Positions 17,726-26,214 of a stretch of 64,000 bases of DNA are shown here, piece by piece (the stretch's first letter is position 1; each line of letters begins with the position of its first letter). The notes beneath the pieces were generated by a model that was not told the DNA's origin, made no database searches, and worked only from the letters and a program-made list of their open reading frames with translations. The stretch lies in contig JACOEH010000021.1 of the NCBI GenBank assembly GCA_024998685.1, positions 1 to 64,000 of the forward strand, in the 5' to 3' direction. This DNA comes from Nitrospira sp. (lineage in GTDB: Bacteria > Nitrospirota > Nitrospiria > Nitrospirales > Nitrospiraceae). The translations under genes were made by a program, and so were the position numbers.

Positions 17726-19002
17726 TGGCCCTCCCTTATGAAATCTTCGTCGGACTCCGCTACTTGCGTGCCAAGCGCCGCAACCGGACGATTTCGCTGA
17801 ACACCTTCGTGTCGGTTGCAGGGATTACGCTGGGGGTGGCCGCGCTGATCGGTACGGTCGGCATCATGACCGGTTTCCGAGAAGACATTCAGAGCAAGAT
17901 TCTCGGCACGACCGCACATATCATCGTCCAGGAGCGAATGAAAGAGCACCTGACCGACTATGACCGTCTGATCGACAAAATTCAGACGGTGCCCGATGTC
18001 GTCGCGGCCACGCCGTTCGTATTTCGCCAAGTATTACTCACTACACAGAGTGGAGTACAAGGAATCATCCTACGCGGGATTGATCCGAAGCGAGAGGCCA
18101 ATGTCACCGAACTCGCCAAGAACATCACGGTGGGACAACTGCTCGACCTGCTTACCCCGGTGAAGGTGATGCAGGCTCCGGCCGAGGACCCGCAAGGCGA
18201 CCTCCGCGCCGTTGAAAAACCAGGCATCATTCTCGGCAAAGAGCTGGCGCTCAGACTGGGAGTGTTCGTCGGCGATACGGTCAACGTGGTCTCTCCCGTC
18301 GGCCCGATCAGCGCGATGGGGATGGTGCCCAAGATCCGAACGTTCGCCGTGGTCGCCCTGTTCCACTCAGGAATGTTCGAATACGACTCGTCATTCGCCT
18401 ATATCGAACTCGGCGAAGCGCAGAAATTTTTCAATCTTGGAGCGAGCGTCACCGGAATTGAAGTCAAGGTCACGGATGTGTTCCGTGCCGGAGAGATCGG
18501 TCACACTATCGAACAGGAGCTGGGATTCAGCCATGGAGCCAGAGATTGGATGCAGATGAATCGCAATCTCTTCTCGGCCCTGAAGCTGGAAAAGACGATG
18601 ATGTTTCTCCTTCTTGTCTTGATCACGATCGTAGCCTCATTCAATATCGTCAGCACCTTGACGATGATCGTCACGGAGAAGCAAAAGGAAATCGCCATCC
18701 TCAAGGCGATGGGAGCCACGAAGCGCAGTATCCGGCGCATTTTCATGCTGAACGGATTGATCATCGGATTTGCGGGGACAGGCATCGGCATCCCCTTGGG
18801 TTACGCGTTTCTTTGGCTGATTCAAACGTTTTGGACGTTCGATCCGAGCGTATACTATATCTCCACCATCCCGGTTCACGTGCTGGCCGAGGACGTGGTG
18901 CTCGTGGCCGGGTCCGCCATCCTGATCAGCTTTTTGGCGACGGTCTATCCGGCCAACCAGGCCGCGAAGCTGGAACCGGTCGCTGCCCTGCGCTATGAAT
19001 AG
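17725..19002 (+). CDS. lolC: Lipoprotein-releasing ABC transporter permease (LolC/LolE family)
   Basis: 425-residue inner-membrane permease that, with LolD, extracts outer-membrane lipoproteins. The MacB/FtsX-like topology is clear: helix 1 (about 22-46, NTFVSVAGITLGVAALIGTV), a large periplasmic domain with GxxPF and QSGVQGIILRGI, then three C-terminal helices (about 293-315, 340-362, 388-410). The start is GTG overlapping the lysS stop. Only one permease gene is present beside lolD, consistent with a LolF-like homodimer (inference); a second could lie elsewhere. Confidence 0.9.
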   Translation: MALPYEIFVGLRYLRAKRRNRTISLNTFVSVAGITLGVAALIGTVGIMTGFREDIQSKILGTTAHIIVQERMKEHLTDYDRLIDKIQTVPDVVAATPFVFRQVLLTTQSGVQGIILRGIDPKREANVTELAKNITVGQLLDLLTPVKVMQAPAEDPQGDLRAVEKPGIILGKELALRLGVFVGDTVNVVSPVGPISAMGMVPKIRTFAVVALFHSGMFEYDSSFAYIELGEAQKFFNLGASVTGIEVKVTDVFRAGEIGHTIEQELGFSHGARDWMQMNRNLFSALKLEKTMMFLLLVLITIVASFNIVSTLTMIVTEKQKEIAILKAMGATKRSIRRIFMLNGLIIGFAGTGIGIPLGYAFLWLIQTFWTFDPSVYYISTIPVHVLAEDVVLVAGSAILISFLATVYPANQAAKLEPVAALRYE

Positions 19003-19101
19003 ACTCACAGGACTGAGAATTGAGAACGGAGGACTGAGTCATAAGTCCCATTTCAATATTCCGAGTCTCAGCCCTCATTCCTCACAACTCATCGCTGGCC
19101 C

Positions 19102-19767
19102 ATGATCAAAGTCGTCAATCTCCATAAATCCTTCTCCATGGGATCCTATGAATTGCCCGTCCTCAAGGGGATCAATCTTGAGATTCACCGAGGCGAGCTG
19201 GTGGCGATCGTGGGAGCGTCGGGAGCCGGCAAAAGCACCTTGCTCCATATTATCGGAACCCTTGATAAACCGACCGGGGGGACCGTTACGTTTGATGGGC
19301 AGGATCTCTTTCGAATGACGGACACACAGCAGGCGGAATTTCGGAATCGGCGGATCGGGTTCGTATTTCAGTTCCATCACCTGCTCGCCGAGTTCACCGC
19401 GTTGGAGAATGCCTGCATGCCGGCGCTCGTGCAGCGTCGCGAGCCGGCCGTTGTCAGAGCCGATGCCACAACCCTTCTGACGGAAGTCGGGTTGGAGCAT
19501 CGCCTTCAGCACAAGCCCGGAGAGCTGTCTGGCGGCGAGCAGCAACGGGTCGCCATGGCGCGCGCGTTGATGCAGAATCCGGACTTGGTCTTGGCCGATG
19601 AGCCGACCGGCAATCTGGACACGCATAGCGGGGACGGATTGTTCGGATTGATGCGCACCTTGAATAAGACACGCGGAACGACGTTCGTCATTGTCACGCA
19701 TAACGACAAACTCTCCGCTCAATCCGATCGTATCATTCATATGCAGGACGGACAAATCGTGCCCTGA
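19102..19767 (+). CDS. lolD: Lipoprotein-releasing ABC transporter ATPase
   Basis: 221 residues. Walker A GASGAGKS (about 38-45), Q-loop FQFHHLLAEFTALEN, signature LSGGEQQRVAMARAL and Walker B LVLADEPTGNLD are all intact, followed by an H-loop (VTHNDKL). It energises lipoprotein release with the permease gene upstream. The roughly 100-base gap after lolC is filled with degenerate GGACTGAG/GAGTCTCAG-type repeats, which may form a weak hairpin. Membership of the LolD/MacB ATPase group is clear; the LolD assignment depends on the neighbouring LolC. Confidence 0.93.
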   Translation: MIKVVNLHKSFSMGSYELPVLKGINLEIHRGELVAIVGASGAGKSTLLHIIGTLDKPTGGTVTFDGQDLFRMTDTQQAEFRNRRIGFVFQFHHLLAEFTALENACMPALVQRREPAVVRADATTLLTEVGLEHRLQHKPGELSGGEQQRVAMARALMQNPDLVLADEPTGNLDTHSGDGLFGLMRTLNKTRGTTFVIVTHNDKLSAQSDRIIHMQDGQIVP

Positions 19768-19883
19768 TCCAGCGTATCGTTTCACGTACATTCCTCCCGA
19801 CAGTTGAACAGACCGTGATTTCTTGACGAACAACCTTTCCTTCTCTAGACTCGCAAGACTGCCGGTTTGATCGAGGATTCGAC

Positions 19884-21029
19884 ATGCGCCGTTCGCCATG
19901 GCTCCGAATTGCCATTCTACTGGGGGCCTCAGCGTTGCCTTCCTATGGATCAGCGGCAGAATTCGTGATAGCCGGTCCTCGCGCCATGGGCATGGGCGGG
20001 GCCGGCGTCGCTGTCACAACCAACGCGCTCGCCACCTATTGGAACCCCGCCGGCTTGGCCATGACCCAAACCGTAGACATCCGTGCGCAAGGGGGCGGCC
20101 AAGCCACTGATCGCCTCGGCTTGGGTGATGCGCTTAATGACCTGGAAAAATTCAATACCAGCGATACATCCCCAGGCAATTTAGCAAGAGGCCAAAGCAT
20201 CGCGGATCGCATTAATCAACCAGGCGCTGCCGTCTCAGTCAACGGATCCGCCGGTCTCTATCTGAAGGGGCATCTTGGCGAGCATGCGTTCGGGTTCAAC
20301 GTGTCTGACGTTGCAACCGGCGGTGGGTTCGTGTCAACTCCTGTACAAGCTTCTCAACCGAGCGGCCCAGGGTCTCCCATCACCGTGGCGGGCCAGATGG
20401 CGCTTCGCGGCCTCGAAGCCAGACAGCTGGCGTTTTCGTATGCCTATGCCTTTTCCGACAAAACCTTTTCGGTCGGCATTACTGCAAAAGTCATCCAGGG
20501 CGCCGCGTATAATGGTTCGACGAATCTTCAAGGTGGAAACGGTGTCCGCACGATCGATCATTTCGGTAAGCCTACCATCTCAACGACCTATGGAATTGAC
20601 ATCGGAGCAATCTATCGTCCATCTTCATTGATTCGATTCGCGGTCGTCGCGAAAGATATCAACAAACCGACCTTCGATGCTGCCGGAGGCGGCGAGTTGA
20701 CACTGGAACCACAGGTTCGAGCGGGCGTCGCAGTCAACCCGTACTCTACCCTGACGTTGACGGCCGATGTGGATGCGACCTCGAACAAGACCTTCGTACC
20801 CGGTGTGAAAAGCCAACTCTTGAGTCTGGGAGTCGAACAAACGATCTTGTCTGAATTTCTTTCGTTTCGGGCCGGCACCTTCAAGAACATGCAGGATGCG
20901 TCCACTCCGTTTGTTCCTACCGCTGGGTTAGGTATACGGTGGTTTTCCTTCCGTGCTGATGCCGGAGGTGGCTATGACTTCCGCGCAAAGGGTGCCTTGG
21001 TCTCGGCCTCTATTTCATTCACGTTCTAA
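19884..21029 (+). CDS. Outer-membrane beta-barrel protein, conjugal-transfer TraF-like (TraF_2) family
   Basis: 381 residues with a signal peptide (about 1-24, cut near GSAAEF). The N-terminal motif is shared by TraF-like/PorV-like outer-membrane proteins: GPRAMGMGGAGVAVTTNALATYWNPAGLA. The rest alternates amphipathic strands, ends in a C-terminal Phe (ISFTF) as in outer-membrane barrels, and includes LxxGVEQTI and FRAGTFKN segments. Despite the family name, nothing here suggests conjugation. It sits 15 bases before a lipoprotein gene, so the two may act together at the outer membrane. Confidence 0.78.
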   Translation: MRRSPWLRIAILLGASALPSYGSAAEFVIAGPRAMGMGGAGVAVTTNALATYWNPAGLAMTQTVDIRAQGGGQATDRLGLGDALNDLEKFNTSDTSPGNLARGQSIADRINQPGAAVSVNGSAGLYLKGHLGEHAFGFNVSDVATGGGFVSTPVQASQPSGPGSPITVAGQMALRGLEARQLAFSYAYAFSDKTFSVGITAKVIQGAAYNGSTNLQGGNGVRTIDHFGKPTISTTYGIDIGAIYRPSSLIRFAVVAKDINKPTFDAAGGGELTLEPQVRAGVAVNPYSTLTLTADVDATSNKTFVPGVKSQLLSLGVEQTILSEFLSFRAGTFKNMQDASTPFVPTAGLGIRWFSFRADAGGGYDFRAKGALVSASISFTF

Positions 21030-21044
21030 TGGTATACTAGGCCC

Positions 21045-21650
21045 ATGCTGTCTCGATCATGTACACGTCTAGCATCTGTGATTGCTCTGGCCTTGCTCCT
21101 TGCAGGATGTGGCGGCTTGCAGGAAGTGTGGGAAGGCCCCGGCGCCAGAGTATTTCGACCACAGAGCATCGCCGTGTTGCCACCGATGGCGAGCCAATAC
21201 GACAGCGCCCGCGAAGACATTCAGGATGTCTTGGCCAGCGCACTCAACCGTCAAGGTAATATTGAACGGGTCGTCTCGCCCGAGAACGTGACCGATATCT
21301 TCCAGGCCTCGAAAGAGGCGTTTGATTCTCTCGTGTTTTATTTTTCCCGTCTGGAGATGACCGGTCAATCCGATAAAGAATCGGCCATTAAGCTTGGGAA
21401 AGCGCTCAACGTCGATTCCTTCCTCGTGGCCCGTGTCAATTCATGGGAATACGTGCGGAAGGAAGGCGACAACGTCGGGCGAGTCGGGATGAGCCTACGG
21501 CTGATCGATGCCACGACCGGCACGACGGTCTGGAAAGCCCGCCATGAACGCTCCAACAGCTATATGTTCATCAAACCCAGCCTCAAGGACATCGCAAAAG
21601 AACTCGCCGACGAGATGATCAAGTACATGCCTCCACAGGCGAAGCGCTAG
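21045..21650 (+). CDS. Outer-membrane lipoprotein, CsgG/LpoB-like fold suspected
   Basis: 201 residues. The lipoprotein signal has the lipobox LLAGC (Cys about 22), with Gly-Gly at +2/+3, favouring outer-membrane sorting. The mature part opens with SIAVLPP and a helix, then AxALNRQGNIERVVSPENV, and later LRLIDATTGTTVWKARHER. This strand-helix pattern resembles CsgG/LpoB/DUF799-type periplasmic lipoproteins. It follows the TraF-like barrel gene by 15 bases. Exact role unknown. Confidence 0.65.
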   Translation: MLSRSCTRLASVIALALLLAGCGGLQEVWEGPGARVFRPQSIAVLPPMASQYDSAREDIQDVLASALNRQGNIERVVSPENVTDIFQASKEAFDSLVFYFSRLEMTGQSDKESAIKLGKALNVDSFLVARVNSWEYVRKEGDNVGRVGMSLRLIDATTGTTVWKARHERSNSYMFIKPSLKDIAKELADEMIKYMPPQAKR

Positions 21651-21736
21651 CGTAGAACTCGGAATCCTCTCAACTTACTCTCTTCGTTCGATATGCCACC
21701 ACATATTCCAGTGCATGGAGCTGGAAAGGAGTGGCT

Positions 21737-22156
21737 TCATGGTCGGTTGCTTTTACCCTGCCGCACCAGGGCCTTCGCCCGAGTGTCGATGCTGACAAGC
21801 AACTCATGGAGACTAAAAAGCAGAATGGCTCCTTCGCACATCATGCGCCACACCAGATTCCCCACCAATAGGACTAAGATTCCTCCGACGCGAGGGAGAA
21901 TCGGACCAATCTCATACTCATTCAAGGTCTCCGGGGATAGAATTGACAAGACCCCTGCTGCAGTAATGAAGCACGCTCCTACGATATAGACCACCTTAAT
22001 GAGTTGCGGGGTCACCAATTCACGAAAGGCAAAATACTCAGCATAGAAGCTCGTGTACCTCGCAGACTTAACTTGCTGTGTGGCAAATACATGCCCACAT
22101 ATCGAGCATTTTGTGGCAGATACGTCATTTTCCGTCAAACATTGCGGACATTTCAT
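21737..22156 (-). CDS. Zinc-ribbon membrane protein
   Basis: 139 residues from the ATG at 22156, preceded by GGGAGAG. A zinc ribbon opens the protein (KCPQCLTENDVSATKCSICGH, two CxxC pairs). Two membrane helices follow (about 61-84 and 95-118, with LVGNLVWRMMCEG). An upstream in-frame start (22180) would put eight residues before the ribbon, so 22156 is preferred. Similar zinc-ribbon/DUF proteins are small and uncharacterised. It lies beside the scarred trpA' junction but looks intact. Confidence 0.6.
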   Translation of the reverse strand: MKCPQCLTENDVSATKCSICGHVFATQQVKSARYTSFYAEYFAFRELVTPQLIKVVYIVGACFITAAGVLSILSPETLNEYEIGPILPRVGGILVLLVGNLVWRMMCEGAILLFSLHELLVSIDTRAKALVRQGKSNRP

Positions 22157-22195
22157 GGCTCTCCCTTCGGTCAACGCCAAGTGTAGGCAGGAGTT

Positions 22196-22228
22196 CTATG
22201 GCCGGCAACTGTGCGCGATCAAGAGTCT
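22196..22228 (-). pseudogene. Possible 3' end of a second, degenerate trpA copy
   Basis: On the minus strand the stretch ending GTTGCCGGCCATAG resembles the last bases of trpA (GGTGCCGGCCTAG at 24174) and shares CTCT and CGCG placements upstream. It sits exactly outside the RAYT element, with the rest of the degenerate trpA copy on the other side. The match is short, so this is a hypothesis. Confidence 0.35.
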
Positions 22229-23155
22229 AGAGTCAGGCCTAGTTCTGTGCATTGTCACTAGCCTGAAGATTCACGAGACGGCTGATCGTCGAATAGTGCA
22301 GACCCACCACTCGGCCAATTTCGGACAGACTGTAGCCATGTTCCAGATGCGCACAACAAATGGCCTCATTACGTCGCGTGCGGTCCGCATGGTACCTGGC
22401 AGGGAACAAGCGGCGTAGCGGCGGTCGGGACGCAAACCGTTGTTGCCGTGGGATTTCTTTGAAGGGACGCTTGTCCCGGAGTTCAGCCGTCAGGCGTTCG
22501 ATGAACCGCTCGCTGCCGAGCAGCACTTGTCCTTGGACCTGTTCCCAGGGCGACCCATGGCCGATCCCCTCGGCGACAAAGGCCTGGTACTTCCGCTGGG
22601 CGGCCGCCCGCTGTCGGCCAAATTGGGATAGTACCCAGTCTTCCGCCAGAAACGCTGGCGCGGGGATGAGGCCCGCCGTCGCGCGATAGCTTGACCAGTG
22701 ATAACTGTCGGGCTTGCGGGTAGTCTTGGCCCGCACCGGATTAAGTACCACATACCGGCATAGCTCCAGCAGATAGCTGTCCCGGTCCATCAGGATCGCT
22801 TTGAAGCGACCTTGCAGCAAGTGGCCAACCCGACCATGACGGCGGTTGAAGGCTTGGGTGTAGACGCCGTTGAGCTGGCGCATGGCCTTCGACAGATTGG
22901 CGTCGGGCGTCTCCACGACCAGGTGAAAGTGGTTATCCATCAGGCAGTAGGCGTGCAGCAACAGATGAAACCGAGCAACGACGTGTGTCAGCACACCGAG
23001 GAACCGCTGCCGGTCCTCGTCATCCAGAAAGATGTCTTGCCGGGCGTTGCCACGGGTGGTGACGTGGTAGAGCGCGCCAGGAAATTCGATGCGCAGTGGA
23101 CGGGCCATCGGGCGGAGTATAGTTCATCGAGAAGCACAATACAAGATCTGACCCC
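22229..23155 (-). mobile_element. RAYT transposase element with imperfect terminal inverted repeats
   Basis: The transposase gene is bordered by AGAGTCAGGCCTAGTTCTGTGC (22229-22250, overlapping the gene's stop) and GCACAATACAAGATCTGACCCC (23134-23155). These are inverted copies matching at about 15 of 22 positions. Outside the right end, similarity to trpA begins within a few bases; outside the left end, trpA-tail-like sequence is seen. This suggests a 927-base unit that entered a trpA copy. No clear target-site duplication was noticed. Confidence 0.55.
22239..23108 (-). CDS. REP-associated tyrosine transposase (RAYT, Y1/HUH family)
   Basis: 289 residues. It opens MARPLRIEFPGALYHVTTRGN, the standard RAYT start, and has the metal-binding HUH motif (MDNHFHLV, His60 and His62) and a candidate catalytic Tyr119 (CRYVVLNPVRA). 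A C-terminal DNA-binding region ends with a helix-turn-helix (YSLSEIGRVVGLHYSTISRLV, about 258-278) of the DnaA/Trp-repressor-like type found in long RAYTs. All catalytic residues are present, so the protein may be active. It lies between two parts of what looks like a degenerate trpA copy. Confidence 0.9.
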   Translation of the reverse strand: MARPLRIEFPGALYHVTTRGNARQDIFLDDEDRQRFLGVLTHVVARFHLLLHAYCLMDNHFHLVVETPDANLSKAMRQLNGVYTQAFNRRHGRVGHLLQGRFKAILMDRDSYLLELCRYVVLNPVRAKTTRKPDSYHWSSYRATAGLIPAPAFLAEDWVLSQFGRQRAAAQRKYQAFVAEGIGHGSPWEQVQGQVLLGSERFIERLTAELRDKRPFKEIPRQQRFASRPPLRRLFPARYHADRTRRNEAICCAHLEHGYSLSEIGRVVGLHYSTISRLVNLQASDNAQN

Positions 23156-23410
23156 TATCTTTGTGCGAACTCGGCGACGTGCCGCGATCATCGCGGGACC
23201 CTGTTGGTGAGATGTGATGCGTTTGACGGTGGCGCTGCCGACAATCACTCCATCCGCCATCTTCGACACTCGCGCCGCATCGTCCGGAGTCGCTACGCCA
23301 AACTCAACAGTAGCAGGAGAATGGGAAACCTTCCTGAGTTTGTCGAAATTGTGCTGGATGTCCCCCCCGTTGCTCAGCTGCGCCCCTGTAATACCAATGA
23401 GTGAAATATA
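23156..23410 (-). pseudogene. Degenerate partial copy of trpA (alpha subunit, C-terminal third)
   Basis: The minus strand reads YISLIGITGAQLSNGGDIQH ... FGVATPDDAARVSKMADG ... VGSATVKRITSHQQGPAM. It aligns without gaps to the intact TrpA segment [20 protein letters not shown] ... [18 protein letters not shown] (about 70-75% identity by eye). A frameshift then separates the last HVAEF. There is no start or N-terminal two-thirds. Its end abuts the RAYT element at 23155. It is unlikely to be functional. The divergence implies an old duplication or an acquired trpA rather than a recent tandem copy. Confidence 0.85.
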
Positions 23411-23484
23411 GGAAGTTGATCTGGTATGAGTATTGACTGCGAAGCGACGGAAAGCTGAGGCTCGCCAGGTGTCCTGGCAGCTGA

Positions 23485-23721
23485 TCAACTTGCCTTTTTC
23501 TGTTCTTCCTTCAATCGCTCGGCAATCCACAACTTGATCACCGATTGTCTCGTGACACCAGGACGGCTTGCTTGAGCGTCCAGTGATTCGATGATCCAAC
23601 TAGGAAAATCGACTTTCACCCGTCGCTGCTCATGCCCAGGACGCCGCGCTCTAGAGAGTTCAAGATGAGGCGTCACGTCTTTCCCCTCATCAAACATCTT
23701 CTCAAGATTCTTTGCTTTCAC
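23485..23721 (-). CDS. CopG/BrnA-like antitoxin, without visible toxin
   Basis: 78 residues: MKAKNLEKMFDEGKDVTPHL, then SRARRPGHEQRRVKVDFPSW and a helix pair (LDAQASRPGVTRQSVIKLWI), the ribbon-helix-helix pattern of CopG/BrnA-type antitoxins. BrnT-type toxins normally lie just upstream in the same direction. The roughly 100 bases there carry no such reading frame, only frames closed by stops, so the toxin has probably been lost. It lies between the degenerate trpA copy and the helix-turn-helix gene. Confidence 0.7.
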   Translation of the reverse strand: MKAKNLEKMFDEGKDVTPHLELSRARRPGHEQRRVKVDFPSWIIESLDAQASRPGVTRQSVIKLWIAERLKEEQKKAS

Positions 23722-23817
23722 AGTAGAGTCGAAACGCCTCCGGTTACTCTACGCCTGCGACCTCGCGCCCGCAGGTACCTCCTTCGTTTCGTAACGAGTG
23801 CAATGTTGGACAGGCTC

Positions 23818-24087
23818 CTAGGCAGCAGACTGTTTGGTCACGTCCCAGCCGGGAAATACCAGAACGACGGGGTGGCATTGCAGGACACGCGCCAGGGTCT
23901 TGGCTCGCTCGACGCCCAAATTGATGGCATCTGTTTCAATGGCTGAGATGGTGGACTGAGGAATCTTCGTCCGTCGAGCTAACTCGCTCTGCGTGAGCCC
24001 CTGAAGTTCACGGATAATGCGAACGGATTCTCCCACCGACACGCTCACTCGTGTTTTTGCCGGATGAATGTCCTTGCGTCTCATCAT
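23818..24087 (-). CDS. XRE-family helix-turn-helix protein (antitoxin-like)
   Basis: 89 residues with a central helix-turn-helix (LTQSELARRTKIPQSTISAIE, about 32-52) of the Xre/HigA type, and a C-terminal VVLVFPGWD. Its ATG overlaps the stop of a RelE-type remnant (ATGATGA), the usual toxin-antitoxin order. With its toxin truncated it is probably an orphan antitoxin or a residual repressor. Confidence 0.75.
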   Translation of the reverse strand: MMRRKDIHPAKTRVSVSVGESVRIIRELQGLTQSELARRTKIPQSTISAIETDAINLGVERAKTLARVLQCHPVVLVFPGWDVTKQSAA

Positions 24088-24173
24088 TGCCTCCGATAAT
24101 CGTGCGCGGTCACGTCCAGGACTATGACGAGGGCGCGCCGGTCCTCAATCTTGTAGATCACGCGAGCATCCAG
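24084..24173 (-). pseudogene. Truncated RelE/HigB-type toxin remnant
   Basis: Immediately after the trpA TAG, and in the same frame, the minus strand reads LDARVIYKIEDRRALVIVLD then VTAHDYRRQ and stop. This is the typical C-terminal strand pair of RelE/ParE-superfamily toxins. The N-terminal two-thirds is missing. The break lies exactly at the trpA end, suggesting a deletion or recombination that joined trpA to the middle of a toxin gene. The downstream antitoxin-like gene is intact. Confidence 0.7.
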
Positions 24174-24977
24174 CTAGGCCGGCACCATCGCGGCCTTGAG
24201 AGACCGGACGAACTCGGCGACGTGCCCGACCATAGCGGGATCTTGCTGGTAGGACGCGATGCGTTTCACGATGGCGCTGCCGACGATCACTCCATCCGCC
24301 ACCTTCGATACCTGCGCGGCATCCTCGGGTGTCGCCACGCCGAACCCAACGGCTACGGGAGCGGCAGAGACTTTCTTCAGTTTGCCGATATTGTGTTGGA
24401 TGTCCTCGACGTTGCTCAGCTTCGCTCCCGTAATGCCCGTCAGCGAGACGTAGTAGACGAATCCGTGGGACTCTTTCGCCACCAGTTTTCGGCGATCAGC
24501 TGTGCTGGTCGGCGCAAGCAGGAAGATCAGCGAGAGCCCGGCTGCATCCGCCGGTGCCTTGAGCGGTCCCGCTTCGTCCGGCGGCATATCTGGGACGATC
24601 AATCCATCCACTCCGGCGGCCTTCGCTGCGTTGCAAAATTCTTCACAGCCCATAGCGTGGATCGAATTGTAGTACAGCATCAGGATAATCGGGATATTCG
24701 TCCGCTGCCTGAGCGATGTGACAGACGTGAGGATTTGCCGAAGGGACGTGCCGTTCCGCAATGCGCGCTCCGCAGCCTGCTGAATCACCGGTCCGTCGGC
24801 AATCGGATCGGAGAAGGGCACACCCAGCTCAATGATATCGGCGCCCGCCCGTTCCAACGCCAAGACCAATTGTTCTGTTTCAGTCAACCCTGGATCTCCC
24901 GCCATCAGATAGGCAATGAGGGCTTTCTGTCGGTTCTTCCGCAGGCCCTCAAATGTGGTTTCCAGCCGTCCGCTCAT
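24174..24977 (-). CDS. trpA: Tryptophan synthase alpha subunit
   Basis: 267 residues; cleaves indole-3-glycerol phosphate to indole and glyceraldehyde 3-phosphate inside the alpha2-beta2 complex. The catalytic Glu ([21 protein letters not shown]) and Asp ([13 protein letters not shown]) regions, the flexible loop, and the phosphate-binding FGVATPE and GVIVGSAIV segments are intact. The start overlaps trpB by 4 bases (ATGA). It is the last intact gene of the trp operon. Its stop is followed in frame by a toxin remnant, and a degenerate partial copy lies about 770 bases downstream. Confidence 0.97.
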   Translation of the reverse strand: MSGRLETTFEGLRKNRQKALIAYLMAGDPGLTETEQLVLALERAGADIIELGVPFSDPIADGPVIQQAAERALRNGTSLRQILTSVTSLRQRTNIPIILMLYYNSIHAMGCEEFCNAAKAAGVDGLIVPDMPPDEAGPLKAPADAAGLSLIFLLAPTSTADRRKLVAKESHGFVYYVSLTGITGAKLSNVEDIQHNIGKLKKVSAAPVAVGFGVATPEDAAQVSKVADGVIVGSAIVKRIASYQQDPAMVGHVAEFVRSLKAAMVPA

Positions 24978-26167
24978 AATGACACGCCTCGCATCCTTGC
25001 CACTTGCTGCACGTCTTTGTCACCGCGACCGGAAAGATTGACGATGATGAGCTGCGACTTCTTCAGTGTAGGCGCCAGCTTTGTGACGTGCGCGATCGCA
25101 TGGGCGCTTTCGAGCGCGGGAACGATACCTTCCTCACGCGCCAGCAGATCAAAGGCTGCGAGCGCCTCACCGTCCGTCGCAGAGGTATATTCGATGCGGC
25201 CCTGATCGTGGTAGAGACTATGTTCCGGTCCGACGGCCGCGTAATCCAAACCGGCCGATACGGAATGAGTCGGATTAATCTGTCCGTTTTCGTCCTGAAG
25301 CAGATAGGTCATGGTGCCTTGCAAGACCCCCGGCTTCCCGCCCGAGAACCTTGCCGCATGTTTTCCACTTTCGACACCGAGCCCCCCGGCTTCCACGCCG
25401 ACCATCTTGACCTTAGAGTCACGGAGAAACGCATGGAAAAGACCGATCGAGTTGCTTCCTCCTCCGACACAGGCCACGAGATAATCCGGTAGACGCTTTT
25501 CTACGGAGAGAATTTGTTTCCGCGCTTCACGCCCAATGATCGCTTGAAAATCGCGGATCATCATCGGGTATGGATGCGCTCCCAAGACCGACCCCAACAC
25601 ATAATGCGTGGTCCGCACGTTGGTCGTCCAATCCCGCATGGCCTCGCTGATGGCATCCTTGAGCGTACGGCTGCCGGCATCGACGCCGGTGACCGTCGCG
25701 CCCAAGAGACGCATGCGAAAGACGTTCAGCGCTTGCCGCTGCATGTCTTCCGTGCCCATATAGATCTCACATTGGAGTCCGAACATGGCAGCCGCCGTGG
25801 CGGTTGCCACACCGTGCTGACCGGCTCCCGTTTCGGCGATGATGCGTTGTTTCTTCATCCGCATAGCCAGCAGGACTTGGCCGATTGCGTTGTTGATCTT
25901 GTGTGCGCCGGTATGACAGAGGTCTTCCCGCTTCAGATAAATCTTGGCACCCCCCAATCTCTTGGTCAGCCGATCGGCACGATACAGACTCGTCGGCCGC
26001 CCGACATATTGCTTGAGGTAGTAAGCGAGGTCCGTTTGAAACCGGTGGTCTTTTTTCACCTTGGCATACGCTTCTTCCAACTCCAAGAGCGCCGGCATAA
26101 GGGTTTCAGGCACATAGCGACCGCCATAAGAGCCGAACCGGCCATGGCGGTCTGGAAGCATCCGCAT
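24974..26167 (-). CDS. trpB: Tryptophan synthase beta subunit
   Basis: 397 residues; pyridoxal-phosphate enzyme that condenses indole with serine. The PLP lysine lies in [19 protein letters not shown], the glycine-rich phosphate loop is [16 protein letters not shown], and [12 protein letters not shown] is present. This is the standard TrpB1 type that pairs with TrpA. It starts 47 bases after trpF and overlaps trpA by 4 bases. Confidence 0.97.
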   Translation of the reverse strand: MRMLPDRHGRFGSYGGRYVPETLMPALLELEEAYAKVKKDHRFQTDLAYYLKQYVGRPTSLYRADRLTKRLGGAKIYLKREDLCHTGAHKINNAIGQVLLAMRMKKQRIIAETGAGQHGVATATAAAMFGLQCEIYMGTEDMQRQALNVFRMRLLGATVTGVDAGSRTLKDAISEAMRDWTTNVRTTHYVLGSVLGAHPYPMMIRDFQAIIGREARKQILSVEKRLPDYLVACVGGGSNSIGLFHAFLRDSKVKMVGVEAGGLGVESGKHAARFSGGKPGVLQGTMTYLLQDENGQINPTHSVSAGLDYAAVGPEHSLYHDQGRIEYTSATDGEALAAFDLLAREEGIVPALESAHAIAHVTKLAPTLKKSQLIIVNLSGRGDKDVQQVARMRGVSL

Positions 26168-26214
26168 CTGATCAACTCCTCTTCAACAAATCCTCGTGAG
26201 TATAGCGACGGCGA

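Noticed and set aside
19003-19101. GGACTGAG/GAGTCTCAG-rich gap between lolC and lolD considered as an attenuator or terminator
   Set aside because: The inverted repeats are imperfect and there is no T-run; only mentioned under lolD.
22988-23599. 203-codon minus-strand frame through the degenerate trpA copy
   Set aside because: It joins unrelated sequence, the trpA remnant and a shadow of the transposase gene; not a single real gene.
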